A stretch of DNA of 55,330 nucleotides from an uncultured Paracoccaceae bacterium. Its GTDB lineage: Bacteria > Pseudomonadota > Alphaproteobacteria > Rhodobacterales > Rhodobacteraceae. The stretch spans positions 1-55,330 of the forward strand of contig CAKZXZ010000214.1 of assembly GCA_937883775.1 (NCBI GenBank), written 5' to 3'. The position numbers and the translations under genes are program-made. Shown here piece after piece: positions 25,923-34,384 of this stretch. Under the pieces are notes generated by a model. The model searched no databases. It had not been told where the DNA came from and worked only from the letters and a program-made list of their open reading frames with translations. Within the stretch, counting starts at the first letter, position 1; each line of letters begins with the position of its first letter.

Positions 25923-27143
25923 ATGACGACCAAGACGCCCTCAACACGCCTTCCGTTTACCTTTATCCTCGTCACGCTGGTGCTCGATGCGATGGGGATT
26001 GGGCTGATCCTGCCCGTGATGCCAGACCTGATCCGCGATGTGAATGGCGGCGATCTGGGCGAAGCGGCGGTCTGGGGCGGCGTACTGGCGACGACCTTTG
26101 CGGTGATGCAATTTCTATTTGGTCCGACGCTGGGGTCTTTGTCAGACCGCTACGGTCGTAGGCCTATCCTATTGATATCGCTTTTCGTTATGGCGGTAGA
26201 CTATCTTGTCATGGCCGTCGCTGGCACGATTTGGCTGCTGTTCCTGACCCGTGTCGTCGGGGGGATTACAGCTGCGACGCAATCTACCGCAGGTGCGTTC
26301 ATTGCCGATATCTCTCCCCCCGAGAAAAAGGCGCAGAACTTCGGCTTGATCGGTGCGGCCTTCGGAATGGGATTTATCTTCGGGCCAATGATCGGTGGCC
26401 TTCTGGCCGAATTCGGACATCGCGCGCCATTCTATGCAGCGGCGGCGCTGGCCATGGCAAACCTGGTCTTTGGCTATTTCGTGATGCCCGAAACTGTGAC
26501 GGACCGCATTCGCCGCCCCTTTGACTGGAGGCGCGCTAACCCGTTCGGCGCCTTTCGCGCGTTAGGCCAATTGCCCGGTGTAGCGCGACTTTTGCTACTC
26601 ATATTTCTCTATGAGTTCGCGTTTATCGTTTATCCTGCAACATGGGCGTTTTTCACCCAAGAGCGCTTTGGCTGGTCACCAGCAATGGTGGGCCTGTCGC
26701 TGGCATCATTTGGTGTGTCGATGGCGATCGTACAGGGCGGTATCATCCGCTGGATCATTCCCAAATTCGGAGACCGCAATACGATCATCTACGGGTTCCT
26801 GTTTAACTTTTGCGCCTTTACGGTGCTGATGCTGCTGTCAAATGGCTGGGTCGCCCTGGCCTTTACTCCGGTCACCGCGCTGGGTGCCGTCGTGACCCCT
26901 GCAGTGCAAGGCATGATGAGCCGGATCGCGAGCGACGATCAGCAAGGGGAATTGCAAGGGGTGATCGCCTCAAGCAAGGCCGTGGCGATGATTTTGTCAC
27001 CATTGGTGATGACACAGGTATTTTGGATCTTCACAAGTAGTGACGGACTGTATCTGCCAGGTGCACCTTTCGGTGTCGCGGCGGGTTTGATGTTGATCTG
27101 CTTTGCTGTCTTCGTGCTGCGCCCACGCCGCGTGATGGCTTGA
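25923..27143 (+). CDS. TCR/Tet-family MFS efflux transporter
   Basis: 406 residues with 12 predicted transmembrane segments in the inner membrane. The N-terminal half matches Tet(A)-type proton antiporters: TLVLDAMGIGLILPVMPDL in TM1, the loop 2-3 motif GSLSDRYGRRPILL, RVVGGITAATQSTAGAFIADI, and GAAFGMGFIFGPMIGG. Chromosomal homologues like this are common and need not confer tetracycline resistance; the natural substrate is unknown. It lies 55 bp after the hydrolase and 69 bp before the alcohol dehydrogenase, same strand. Confidence 0.9.
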   Translation: MTTKTPSTRLPFTFILVTLVLDAMGIGLILPVMPDLIRDVNGGDLGEAAVWGGVLATTFAVMQFLFGPTLGSLSDRYGRRPILLISLFVMAVDYLVMAVAGTIWLLFLTRVVGGITAATQSTAGAFIADISPPEKKAQNFGLIGAAFGMGFIFGPMIGGLLAEFGHRAPFYAAAALAMANLVFGYFVMPETVTDRIRRPFDWRRANPFGAFRALGQLPGVARLLLLIFLYEFAFIVYPATWAFFTQERFGWSPAMVGLSLASFGVSMAIVQGGIIRWIIPKFGDRNTIIYGFLFNFCAFTVLMLLSNGWVALAFTPVTALGAVVTPAVQGMMSRIASDDQQGELQGVIASSKAVAMILSPLVMTQVFWIFTSSDGLYLPGAPFGVAAGLMLICFAVFVLRPRRVMA

Positions 27144-27212
27144 AGACGTCGCGTTTCGTCTTGCGCGCTGCTGCAGGCTCGGCAACGGTGAGGTTCGACT
27201 TGGGAGAGATTA

Positions 27213-28292
27213 ATGACCACAATCAAAGCCGCCGTATGCCATGCTTTTGGCGCCCCTCTGACCATCGAGGATGTTGAATTACGTGCGCCCCGAGGTGGCG
27301 AAATCGAGGTGAAACTGGATGCGGTCGCAATCTGCCATTCGGATATCTCTTTTGCCGATGGCGCATGGGGCGGGTCGTTGCCTGCCGTTTATGGGCATGA
27401 GGCCGCCGGACGGGTGACCGCAGTGGGGGACGGCGCGTCTGTTCCTGTAGGCGCATCGGTCGTTGTCACATTGATCCGGGCATGCGGAACCTGCCCAAAT
27501 TGTGCGACCGGCAAACCGACAATCTGCGAGACACCATATGATGGGGATCACGGGCCGCTCAAAACCTCCCAAGGTGGTAAACTGCACCAGGCGATGGCCT
27601 GCGGAGCGTTTGCCGAGAAGGTTGTCGTGGATCAGTCGCAGGTCGTAGTGATTTCAGATGATCTGCCAAAGGATTCGGCGGCGCTCATCTCGTGCGGGGT
27701 TATTACGGGCGTGGGGGCTGTGGTGAATGCTGCAGGATTGCGCGCAGGACAAGACGTTGTCGTCATCGGCGCGGGCGGCGTCGGACTGAACGCGATCCAG
27801 GGCGCGCGGATCGCGGGCGCACGACGCATCGTGGCAGTGGATATGTCCGACGAAAAGTTAGCCATGGCCAGGGAGTTTGGGGCGACGGACGGCGTCTTGG
27901 CGACTGAACCCAAACCATGGAAAGCGGCGTTCAAAGCCATGGGGCGTGGGGCCGATGCGGTGATCGTCACCGTCGGTGCAATCCCGGCTTATGACAGCGC
28001 ACCGCGCTATTTGGCAGCAGGTGGAAAGGTCGTCATGGTCGGCATGCCCCATAGTGGCCAAGCCTCTAGCTATGAGCCGGTCATTCTGGCAGCAACGGGC
28101 CAAGGCATGGTTGGATCAAAGATGGGCGATGTTGTTATTCAGCGGGATATTCCATGGATGGTGGATCTATATAGCCAAGGACGGCTGAAGCTGGACGAGC
28201 TGATCTCGGGCCGCTGGTCATTGGATCAAATCAATGAAGCGATTGCAGACACCAAAGGTGGGGCAGCCAAACGCAATGTGATTATCTTCTGA
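27213..28292 (+). CDS. Zinc-dependent alcohol dehydrogenase (MDR family)
   Basis: 359 residues. Catalytic zinc site: C41 in AICHSD, H62/E63 in YGHEAAG, and a third ligand in ISCGVITGVGA. Structural zinc: C91, C94, C97 and C105 in ACGTCPNCATGKPTIC. The NAD(P) fold has GAGGVGLNAIQGA with VDMSDEK after it. Its stop overlaps the ATG of the enolase-superfamily dehydratase by one base, so the two act together, probably in sugar or sugar-acid breakdown. Substrate not determinable. RBS is GGGAGA. Confidence 0.9.
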   Translation: MTTIKAAVCHAFGAPLTIEDVELRAPRGGEIEVKLDAVAICHSDISFADGAWGGSLPAVYGHEAAGRVTAVGDGASVPVGASVVVTLIRACGTCPNCATGKPTICETPYDGDHGPLKTSQGGKLHQAMACGAFAEKVVVDQSQVVVISDDLPKDSAALISCGVITGVGAVVNAAGLRAGQDVVVIGAGGVGLNAIQGARIAGARRIVAVDMSDEKLAMAREFGATDGVLATEPKPWKAAFKAMGRGADAVIVTVGAIPAYDSAPRYLAAGGKVVMVGMPHSGQASSYEPVILAATGQGMVGSKMGDVVIQRDIPWMVDLYSQGRLKLDELISGRWSLDQINEAIADTKGGAAKRNVIIF

Positions 28293-29506
28293 TGCGGCTG
28301 CAAAACCTTCAGATTTTCACTGTAGCGCCCCCTGCCCCTGGTTGGGGGGGACGGTACTGGATCTTTGTCAAACTGACGACCGCCTGCGGGATTGATGGGG
28401 TTGGCGAATGCTACGCATCCTCTGTCGGACCAAAGGCAATGGAAGCAGTGATTGAGGATGTTTTTTCCCGCCACATGGAAGGCGAAAGCCCCGAAAATAT
28501 TGAACTGATGTTCCGCCGAGCTTACTCTGCGGGCTTCACACAGCGACCTGATCTGACTGTCATGGGCGCATTCTCAGGACTTGAGATCGCGTGCTGGGAC
28601 ATCCTTGGAAAGGCGCGCGAACGGCCCGTTTATGCGCTGCTGGGCGGCAAGGTGACACCGCGGGTCCGCTGCTATACCTATCTTTACCCACTGTCCGCCC
28701 ATGATCCGGCAGCCTTCTGGACCTCACCTGATCTGGCAGCTGAGGCAGCATCAGACGCGGTGGATCGCGGCTATACCGCAGTAAAATTTGACCCCGCGGG
28801 GCCTTACACTGTTTACAGCGGTCACCAACCCGCGATGAGCGATATCTCGCGCTCGGTCGCGTTCTGCAAAGCGATCCGTGAAGCTGTAGGTGACCGCGCG
28901 GATTTGCTGTTTGGTACACATGGTCAATTTTCGACAGGCGGTGCCATCCGGCTGGCCAAAGCGTTAGAGCCCTATGCTCCACTTTGGTACGAAGAACCGA
29001 TCCCACCAGATAACACCGCGCAAATGGCGCGTGTCGCCGGCGCGACATCAATCCCGGTGGCAACAGGCGAACGTCTGACCACAAAGGCCGAATTTGCACC
29101 TATTCTACGTCAGGGGGCTGCAACAATCCTGCAACCTGCCTTGGGACGTGTGGGGGGGATCTGGGAGGCCAAGAAGATCGCCGCACTAGCCGAGGTCTAT
29201 AACGCGCAGATGGCACCCCACCTTTATGCCGGTCCCGTGGAATGGACGGCAAACCTGCATTTCGGAACATCGATCCCAAACCTGCTGATGGCCGAGACAA
29301 TCGAAACCGACTTTCATGATCGGCTGATCGGCGGCGCGATCTGCGTTGATGATGGCTATGTTGCGCTTTCAGACGCGCCCGGACTAGGCATCACGCTGAA
29401 CGAAGACTTGGCCCGCGCGCATCCCTATGACGGCGATAAACTCCACCTTGAGATGCAAAGCACACCTTGTGATTATCAAGACGGAAATGACTTTCAAGGC
29501 GGCTAG
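28292..29506 (+). CDS. Mandelate racemase/muconate lactonizing enzyme family protein
   Basis: 404 residues. Enolase superfamily: capping domain (about 1-125), then a TIM barrel with K165 in VKFDPAG, H210 in FGTHGQ, E234/E235 in WYEEPIP, E260 in ATGERL, and H310 in APHLYAG. In galactonate dehydratase the first metal ligand is the Asp of DFHGR; here the equivalent position is G208 (GTHG), a pattern I recall from an unassigned acid-sugar dehydratase group. Coupled to the alcohol dehydrogenase, so it probably dehydrates a sugar acid made by, or feeding, that enzyme. Confidence 0.87.
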   Translation: MRLQNLQIFTVAPPAPGWGGRYWIFVKLTTACGIDGVGECYASSVGPKAMEAVIEDVFSRHMEGESPENIELMFRRAYSAGFTQRPDLTVMGAFSGLEIACWDILGKARERPVYALLGGKVTPRVRCYTYLYPLSAHDPAAFWTSPDLAAEAASDAVDRGYTAVKFDPAGPYTVYSGHQPAMSDISRSVAFCKAIREAVGDRADLLFGTHGQFSTGGAIRLAKALEPYAPLWYEEPIPPDNTAQMARVAGATSIPVATGERLTTKAEFAPILRQGAATILQPALGRVGGIWEAKKIAALAEVYNAQMAPHLYAGPVEWTANLHFGTSIPNLLMAETIETDFHDRLIGGAICVDDGYVALSDAPGLGITLNEDLARAHPYDGDKLHLEMQSTPCDYQDGNDFQGG

Positions 29507-29512
29507 ACGACC

Positions 29513-30127
29513 TTAGCGGCGCAGCCACCCCCGCAGTTCAGCGATGACCCCTGCTGTCGCAAGCAGAACCAAGCTACATAGGACGATCTTTGACGGGGTG
29601 CCCATTGTCCCTTCGATCAGCACTGCATGCAGCACGCTGCCTGTGACGATCAGAACCGCCAATGCCGTATGTGCGATGCGCCATGTCTGAAAGGGCAAGC
29701 GGCGGCGAAGTGCAGCCAGAGCGGCAGCGGCAAAAATAGCCCACATTGCCAGAACGCCCCAAACGGCAAAGGGTGTAGGCGAGACGAACAAGAGGGCGTC
29801 GATCACATCGGGTGGACTAGTGATCCACAGCGCCACAACATGGATCAGAACGGCAAGGACGAGTGCAGCACCAATCCACCCATGTATGCGGCGGCTTTGT
29901 CGCGGATGCAGCCCGGCGATCCGACCCCCTGCTAAAAGCGGCTGGATCAGCAAAAGCGCAAGCGCTGCGACACCGGAAAGCCCACCAGTGATGTAGATCG
30001 GATCACGCCATTGAAGCAGCGGGCTAGTCGCCGCGGCATAAAGCGATGCGATGATTGTAAGCAGCGAGATCGTAACGATCAGAGCGTTTTGACGCCCTTT
30101 GATTGTGCGCCGGGTTGCTTGGCTCAC
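29513..30127 (-). CDS. Ferric reductase-like haem membrane protein (MsrQ-like)
   Basis: 204 residues with about six transmembrane segments. Two pairs of histidines have the bis-haem spacing H-x13-H: H82/H96 (IHGWIG, LIHVV) and H153/H167 (IAHTAL, VLHAV). This is the ferric reductase transmembrane pattern (PF01794) also found in MsrQ. There is no FAD/NAD domain, so electrons must come from another donor. The start is GTG at 30125-30127, overlapping the stop of the Tat-exported gene (GTGA). The pair suggests electron delivery across the inner membrane to the exported protein. Confidence 0.85.
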   Translation of the reverse strand: MSQATRRTIKGRQNALIVTISLLTIIASLYAAATSPLLQWRDPIYITGGLSGVAALALLLIQPLLAGGRIAGLHPRQSRRIHGWIGAALVLAVLIHVVALWITSPPDVIDALLFVSPTPFAVWGVLAMWAIFAAAALAALRRRLPFQTWRIAHTALAVLIVTGSVLHAVLIEGTMGTPSKIVLCSLVLLATAGVIAELRGWLRR

Positions 30128-30615
30128 ACCGGCTGAAGCACGAAATCAACGGCAAGGGTCGTATCGCTGGCGCTTGGCATGATCGGACGCAGGAACACTG
30201 TCTGGAACTCTGCGTCATCATCATAGGCCAGATGCCCATGCGGTTGACCAAACGCAGGAACGATCTGCGGCATCTCAAGCCGAAAGGCACCATTGGCATC
30301 GGTAAGCGTGGCTCCATGGCTATGGGCATCCCGTTCGTGACCTTCAGTGGTATGTGCCCAGATCTGGATGCGTCTATCTTGCAGCGGAGCCCCATCACCC
30401 GCCCGCCGCACAGTGCCGGTCATCCAGAACCCACCCCCGCCGATCCGATCCACAATCGGCGCGCCGGGACGATAATTGTTGGCGCCACCCCGCATGGTGG
30501 GCGTCGGTGCGAGGCCCGCTGCGCGGGCCGGAACAAGCAAGCCGGACGCACCGGTGACAAAGGCCGCTCCAGCGGCGGTCAGAAGAGTTCGGCGTGTCGT
30601 ATAGGGTTGTGTCAT
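30124..30615 (-). CDS. Tat-exported intradiol ring-cleavage dioxygenase-like protein
   Basis: 163 residues from the ATG at 30613-30615. The N-terminus TTRRTLLTAAGAAFVTGASG is a twin-arginine signal. The mature part has the intradiol dioxygenase beta-sandwich pattern: GTVRRAGDGAPLQDRRIQIWAHTTEG, LTDANGAFRLEMP, and QPHGHLAY in place of the usual PAHIHF. The HxH ligands (H126, H128) are kept. The two tyrosine iron ligands are not visible where expected; instead histidines cluster at 88, 93, 98 and 100. It is therefore probably a metal protein with another reaction. Coupled to the haem membrane protein. Confidence 0.78.
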   Translation of the reverse strand: MTQPYTTRRTLLTAAGAAFVTGASGLLVPARAAGLAPTPTMRGGANNYRPGAPIVDRIGGGGFWMTGTVRRAGDGAPLQDRRIQIWAHTTEGHERDAHSHGATLTDANGAFRLEMPQIVPAFGQPHGHLAYDDDAEFQTVFLRPIMPSASDTTLAVDFVLQPV

Positions 30616-30755
30616 GGTCGGCACTCCATCAAACGAGTATGCTTTAGATAATAGGTTGCTCGGACCTGTTTCCGAAGACCTGCCGCCCGACAAATACGTC
30701 ACGCCTGCGTGAAGTGCGCGTAAACTGGCTCAGTTCCTTTGCTATCCGGTCCGAA

Positions 30756-31463
30756 TTAGGCTTTTTGAGAGATATAAAGCAAGTTGTAGTGCCCGCCCGC
30801 ATAAGCTCCAAACGTCAACGCACCAATCGTGTTTGAGACGTGTTTTTGCATACCCGGCAAGGTTCCATAACCGCGTTCCTGAAGCATGGTCATAGCGTTC
30901 GATGACAGAAACTCGTGAAACGGACCACGCGCGATCGCGCGTTCATGAACCGTTGGATAAGGCCCGTAACCGGGTTTTCCGGCATTCCGCAGCCCACGAA
31001 AATAGCGCTTGTAAAAGATGTGGAATTTATGGGGCGTCATCCGTGTGATGAGCCCGTAGACCGATTGGTAATCCGGCACCTTTATGACCAAAAGCCCACC
31101 CGGTTTAAGCCATTTGTGAAACAGCCCCAACAAAGCATCCACCCCATACACGTGTTCAAGCACATAAGATGAGTAAATGACGTCAAACTGCGCTTCGCCA
31201 AAGCGCGCCTTGTGCAGATCACTGTGCACAATCTCATCAAGATCCCCGACATCCTCTTTGCGGATGCGCAGAGCTTCGGCATCGATATCAATCCCCGTCA
31301 GGCGATAATCAAAACCATCAAGCTTGTAAGGCCACCGGCGTCCACACCCGGCTTCGAGGATATCGATATGTGGATGCGACGTGGCATAATCTTCAAGCGT
31401 CTGAAGAACCAGCTTATCGGCAGCTTTTTCGTTTGGAAGACAATCAAGATGTGGCAGGCTCAT
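30756..31463 (-). CDS. Class I SAM-dependent methyltransferase
   Basis: 235 residues. Rossmann-type methyltransferase: SAM motif ILEAGCGRRWPY (about 35-46), acidic TGIDIDAEAL, and post-motif segment FDVIYSSYVLEHVYGVDALLGLFHKWLKPGGLLVI. No membrane segments. The target is unknown. It neighbours a sulfotransferase and a polysaccharide flippase on the same strand, so it probably decorates a surface glycan, though the 85-bp gap leaves room for a separate promoter. Confidence 0.82.
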   Translation of the reverse strand: MSLPHLDCLPNEKAADKLVLQTLEDYATSHPHIDILEAGCGRRWPYKLDGFDYRLTGIDIDAEALRIRKEDVGDLDEIVHSDLHKARFGEAQFDVIYSSYVLEHVYGVDALLGLFHKWLKPGGLLVIKVPDYQSVYGLITRMTPHKFHIFYKRYFRGLRNAGKPGYGPYPTVHERAIARGPFHEFLSSNAMTMLQERGYGTLPGMQKHVSNTIGALTFGAYAGGHYNLLYISQKA

Positions 31464-31548
31464 TGGTTTTTCCGCAATTAATTCGGTAAAAAGAGGAGTA
31501 CTGGCAATCGTGGAGTGTCTCGCTCCCTACAAGGTAAATCTGGTTACG

Positions 31549-32448
31549 TCAGGCCTGTCGGACCTCGGCGTCTTGTGTGTTTTTAACCTTCATATCAGCT
31601 AATTCCGTGCGCCAGATATCGGCGCGTTCAGGATCGATGGTTTCGAACCCATCCAGGCGCGTTTGAGCAGCATCAAGCAGCATAGCGTGAACATCTGTTG
31701 GCATATTGACCTGAGCACCGGGAAAAACACGGTAGTCGCGCTCAAAAGCTTGTAGCTGTTGATGAGACGCAGGGTCAGGGTCAACGAATGAAATGATGCG
31801 GCGCGCCACATCCTGCGTATCGATCTTCATGTTCTCAAGATAATCAACCAAGACATTGTCCCGGCCAAACGCTTTGGACCAGTCATCGACAAGGCTTTTA
31901 TAGGTCCGCCGTAAATCAAGCTGATAGTCGATCTGACTGCGGAAAAACGCCGCGCGGTCCGCAGGTGACTTACCCCGTGATGACATCCGGCAATGCGACC
32001 AGATCTGATGATAGGGATTGCGCAACAGGATGACGATTTTAAGGTCAGGAAAGTCTGCAGCGATCGCATCAATTTCGGCCCGCGACAAGCTGTGATATGC
32101 GGGCGAAAGATCTCCGGACACCTGTCCAGCAGGAAAGAGGTTTTTGTACCAGTCGAGGTTCCGCTTGGCGAAGGCGAAGTTAGCAGCCCATAACAAATCG
32201 CGCGCCGGCTTTTTGCCCGTCAAAACCCGACGACTGATCCGCACAAGAGCCTTGCGTTCCTGCCGGGCCGCCCAGTGATCGGCAAAGAAAAGAGCGCGTG
32301 CGCCTCCCTCATATCCGATCCGCTTAGCCGCAAAATATTTGATCTCTTTGAACGGGGACACATAGATATCCGAGTACCGATCAAGAACAGAATGCAGAGT
32401 TGAGGTTCCGCATTTCGGCATGCCAACGCAAAGAAAATCAGGTCCCAT
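31549..32448 (-). CDS. Sulfotransferase family protein
   Basis: 299 residues. The 5'-phosphosulfate loop that binds PAPS is VGMPKCGTSTLHSVL (8-22), followed by PFKEIKYF. The 3'-phosphate motif is VILLRNPYHQIWSHCR. These are hallmarks of heparan/Stf0-like bacterial sulfotransferases. It probably sulfates a carbohydrate. There is a PAPS-type loop but no cognate sulfate activation gene (cysD, cysN or cysC) in the window. It lies between the methyltransferase and flippase genes. Confidence 0.88.
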   Translation of the reverse strand: MGPDFLCVGMPKCGTSTLHSVLDRYSDIYVSPFKEIKYFAAKRIGYEGGARALFFADHWAARQERKALVRISRRVLTGKKPARDLLWAANFAFAKRNLDWYKNLFPAGQVSGDLSPAYHSLSRAEIDAIAADFPDLKIVILLRNPYHQIWSHCRMSSRGKSPADRAAFFRSQIDYQLDLRRTYKSLVDDWSKAFGRDNVLVDYLENMKIDTQDVARRIISFVDPDPASHQQLQAFERDYRVFPGAQVNMPTDVHAMLLDAAQTRLDGFETIDPERADIWRTELADMKVKNTQDAEVRQA

Positions 32449-32552
32449 AATCCTACCTAATGGTCACTCAATGAATACGGCCCCAAAAAGCGAGCCAAGT
32501 CTTTAAAAATAAGTGGAAGCAGTATTGTCGGTTCAGCCAGCGCCGTCCAGAT

Positions 32553-33971
32553 TTAATTTGCGGCAGGGGATTTACGGAGTCGACGTCTCAGATTGGATAA
32601 GACTGCTTGTGCTGCGATTTGTTGAGCCAACATCAGAACGATCCAAAAAGCTAACACACCCAGAACCAGTACGGTGATCGCCACAGGCAGGATATTGATT
32701 TGATTGGTGTAAAGCGCGATTGGGGCCAAAACACAAACCCCGATCAATGCTTTGCCAATCTCCTGCACAGGCAACAAACTTTTGTGGATCTTGCGCCCGA
32801 CCAGATGGAACACGCTGATTGACAGGATCGCGCTAACCACAAAGCCAACAGAGGCGCCTAACGGGCCAAAGACGACAATACAGCCCCAAGACACCAGCAC
32901 ATGTGTTGCCAACGTGGCCAGTGTCACACCCAACTGCAAAGATGTGCGGCGCGACAATGTGAAAGCGTATGAAAAATATGCTCCTTGCAGGCCAAGCAGC
33001 AGCGCAGCAACCGCAAGCAACCGCAGGTTCTGCGCCGTTTCGGTCTGAAATTCGCTATCAAAAAAAAGCGCTGCAATGGTTTGGTTGGCGCAAAACAGCA
33101 CTAGCGCGATCGGCAGGACAAAAAGGATCAAAAAGGAAAAATGTCGTCGCATCTGCCCATCAACCGCATCGACACTTGCAGTTTCCTGGGCTTTGAAGAC
33201 AGAAGCTGCCGCAACCGCGCTGAGATTGGACATTGGCATCCGGATTGACCGCATGGCCAGCGTCTGGGCCGCCGCGAAATAGCCAACCGCTTCAAGGCTT
33301 TCCAGTGCACCCAAAAGGCTTTGCGATGCCAGCAGGAAAAATGACGACATTGACGTGACCACGGCAAGCGGCTTGCCGTAAACCAGAAACGCCGTAATCA
33401 TCTCGCGGTCCGGCTTGGACAGACCTGTCTGACGGATGACATAAAGCAGGCTTATCGCGCCGGTGGTCGTAGCACCGATCACAAACCCCCAAACCGCGCC
33501 TTCATACCCCCAACCATTTTGAACAAAGGCAAGCGCAAGCGCCACAGCAAGCGTTGGTCTTAGCAGTGTGGCGGCCGCATATTGGGGCCCCGCTTTCAGA
33601 ACACGCAGACCTGACAGGCCCAGCTCATGTGTGGCATGCCCCAAACTATAAGCCGCCCCCAAAACAAACAGGGTCGCAGCAGGCCAGGGCACGGCAAACG
33701 CAAGCGCAACAAGCGGGATCAACAGACATGCCAGCACTGCGGCAATGACAAGGATCGAGGCGGTTGCCCTCCCGCCATATCGCTCCGCATGATGAAAGCG
33801 CGGGATAGAGGCCGAAAGCCAGGCAAAGGTAAACGCAAAGCCCACATACCCAATCAGTAGGGTCATGCTGTATTTACCAAAATCTGCGGGCGTCAAAACG
33901 CGCGTCAGTACGACCAGAATAAGGATCGTCGCCAACGCAGACAGCATCCGTGGGAGAAAGAAGAAAAGCAC
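32553..33971 (-). CDS. Polysaccharide flippase (Wzx/oligosaccharide flippase family)
   Basis: 472 residues with about 12-14 transmembrane helices. The N-terminal pattern LSALATILILVVLTRVLTPADFGKYSM is the classic RfbX/MATE-like polysaccharide transporter start. The protein would flip lipid-linked glycans across the inner membrane. The start is a GTG at 33969-33971 with GGAGG nine bases upstream. A degenerate form of the dispersed repeat (33989-34006) and a small hairpin lie just upstream. No glycosyltransferase or polymerase gene is nearby, so the cluster is incomplete here. Confidence 0.86.
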   Translation of the reverse strand: MLFFFLPRMLSALATILILVVLTRVLTPADFGKYSMTLLIGYVGFAFTFAWLSASIPRFHHAERYGGRATASILVIAAVLACLLIPLVALAFAVPWPAATLFVLGAAYSLGHATHELGLSGLRVLKAGPQYAAATLLRPTLAVALALAFVQNGWGYEGAVWGFVIGATTTGAISLLYVIRQTGLSKPDREMITAFLVYGKPLAVVTSMSSFFLLASQSLLGALESLEAVGYFAAAQTLAMRSIRMPMSNLSAVAAASVFKAQETASVDAVDGQMRRHFSFLILFVLPIALVLFCANQTIAALFFDSEFQTETAQNLRLLAVAALLLGLQGAYFSYAFTLSRRTSLQLGVTLATLATHVLVSWGCIVVFGPLGASVGFVVSAILSISVFHLVGRKIHKSLLPVQEIGKALIGVCVLAPIALYTNQINILPVAITVLVLGVLAFWIVLMLAQQIAAQAVLSNLRRRLRKSPAAN

Positions 33972-34133
33972 TTAAAGCCTCCGCAAAGCCTTTTGCGGCA
34001 AATACCTTATAGTGCCGGAGCTGGAGATACGGATCAAGCTGTCGTTCCGGACCCCTGCCCTTTTTGCGCCGCATTAAAGGCACTAGACAAAGCGATAGTA
34101 AACGCCGCCCGACTTACTTAAATCTCTCGAAGT

Positions 34134-34210
34134 TGGTAGCGGAGGAGGGACTTGAACCCCCGACACGCGGATTATGATTCCGCTGCTCTAACCACCTGAG
34201 CTACTCCGCC
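34134..34210 (-). tRNA. tRNA-Met (anticodon CAU), elongator type
   Basis: 77 nt including an encoded CCA. The acceptor stem is GGCGGAG with CTCCGCT (one G-U pair). The D arm contains AGCTCAGGTGGTTAGAGC, and the anticodon stem-loop is GCGGA, loop ATCATAA with CAT, then TCCGC. The T arm contains GGGGGTTCAAGTCCC. The G-U first pair is unlike the unpaired 1-72 position of initiator tRNA, so an elongator Met (or less likely Ile2) is meant. The 3' end faces the polysaccharide genes. Confidence 0.93.
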
Positions 34211-34353
34211 ACTGCGCGGTGACCTAAAACCAGCGCGCGGCCCCGTCAAGTACTGTTTCGCGTCTTTTGCAACACTTATGTCAGTGGCATACTTGCAATT
34301 GATGGTCGCAAGAGTTCTCAGGTCTCGATGCTCTTAGTCATCGCGCAGGCCAC

Positions 34354-34376
34354 GGCTTCTTTTGTCCTTAAATACC
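34354..34376 (-). repeat. Dispersed repeat, copy 4
   Basis: On the minus strand: GGTATTT, AAG, GACAAAAGAAG, then CC. It lies eight bases beyond the hemC stop. It differs from the copy at 20568-20590 by one base. Confidence 0.75.
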
Positions 34377-34384
34377 GAACAGCG

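Noticed and set aside
25923-27143. Acquired tetracycline resistance gene
   Set aside because: The protein is Tet-like, but it has local-style codon use, sits among chromosomal genes and has no tetR partner, so resistance should not be inferred.
34134-34210. tRNA-Met as a proven integration site
   Set aside because: No second copy of the tRNA 3' end was seen within the window and no integrase gene is present.
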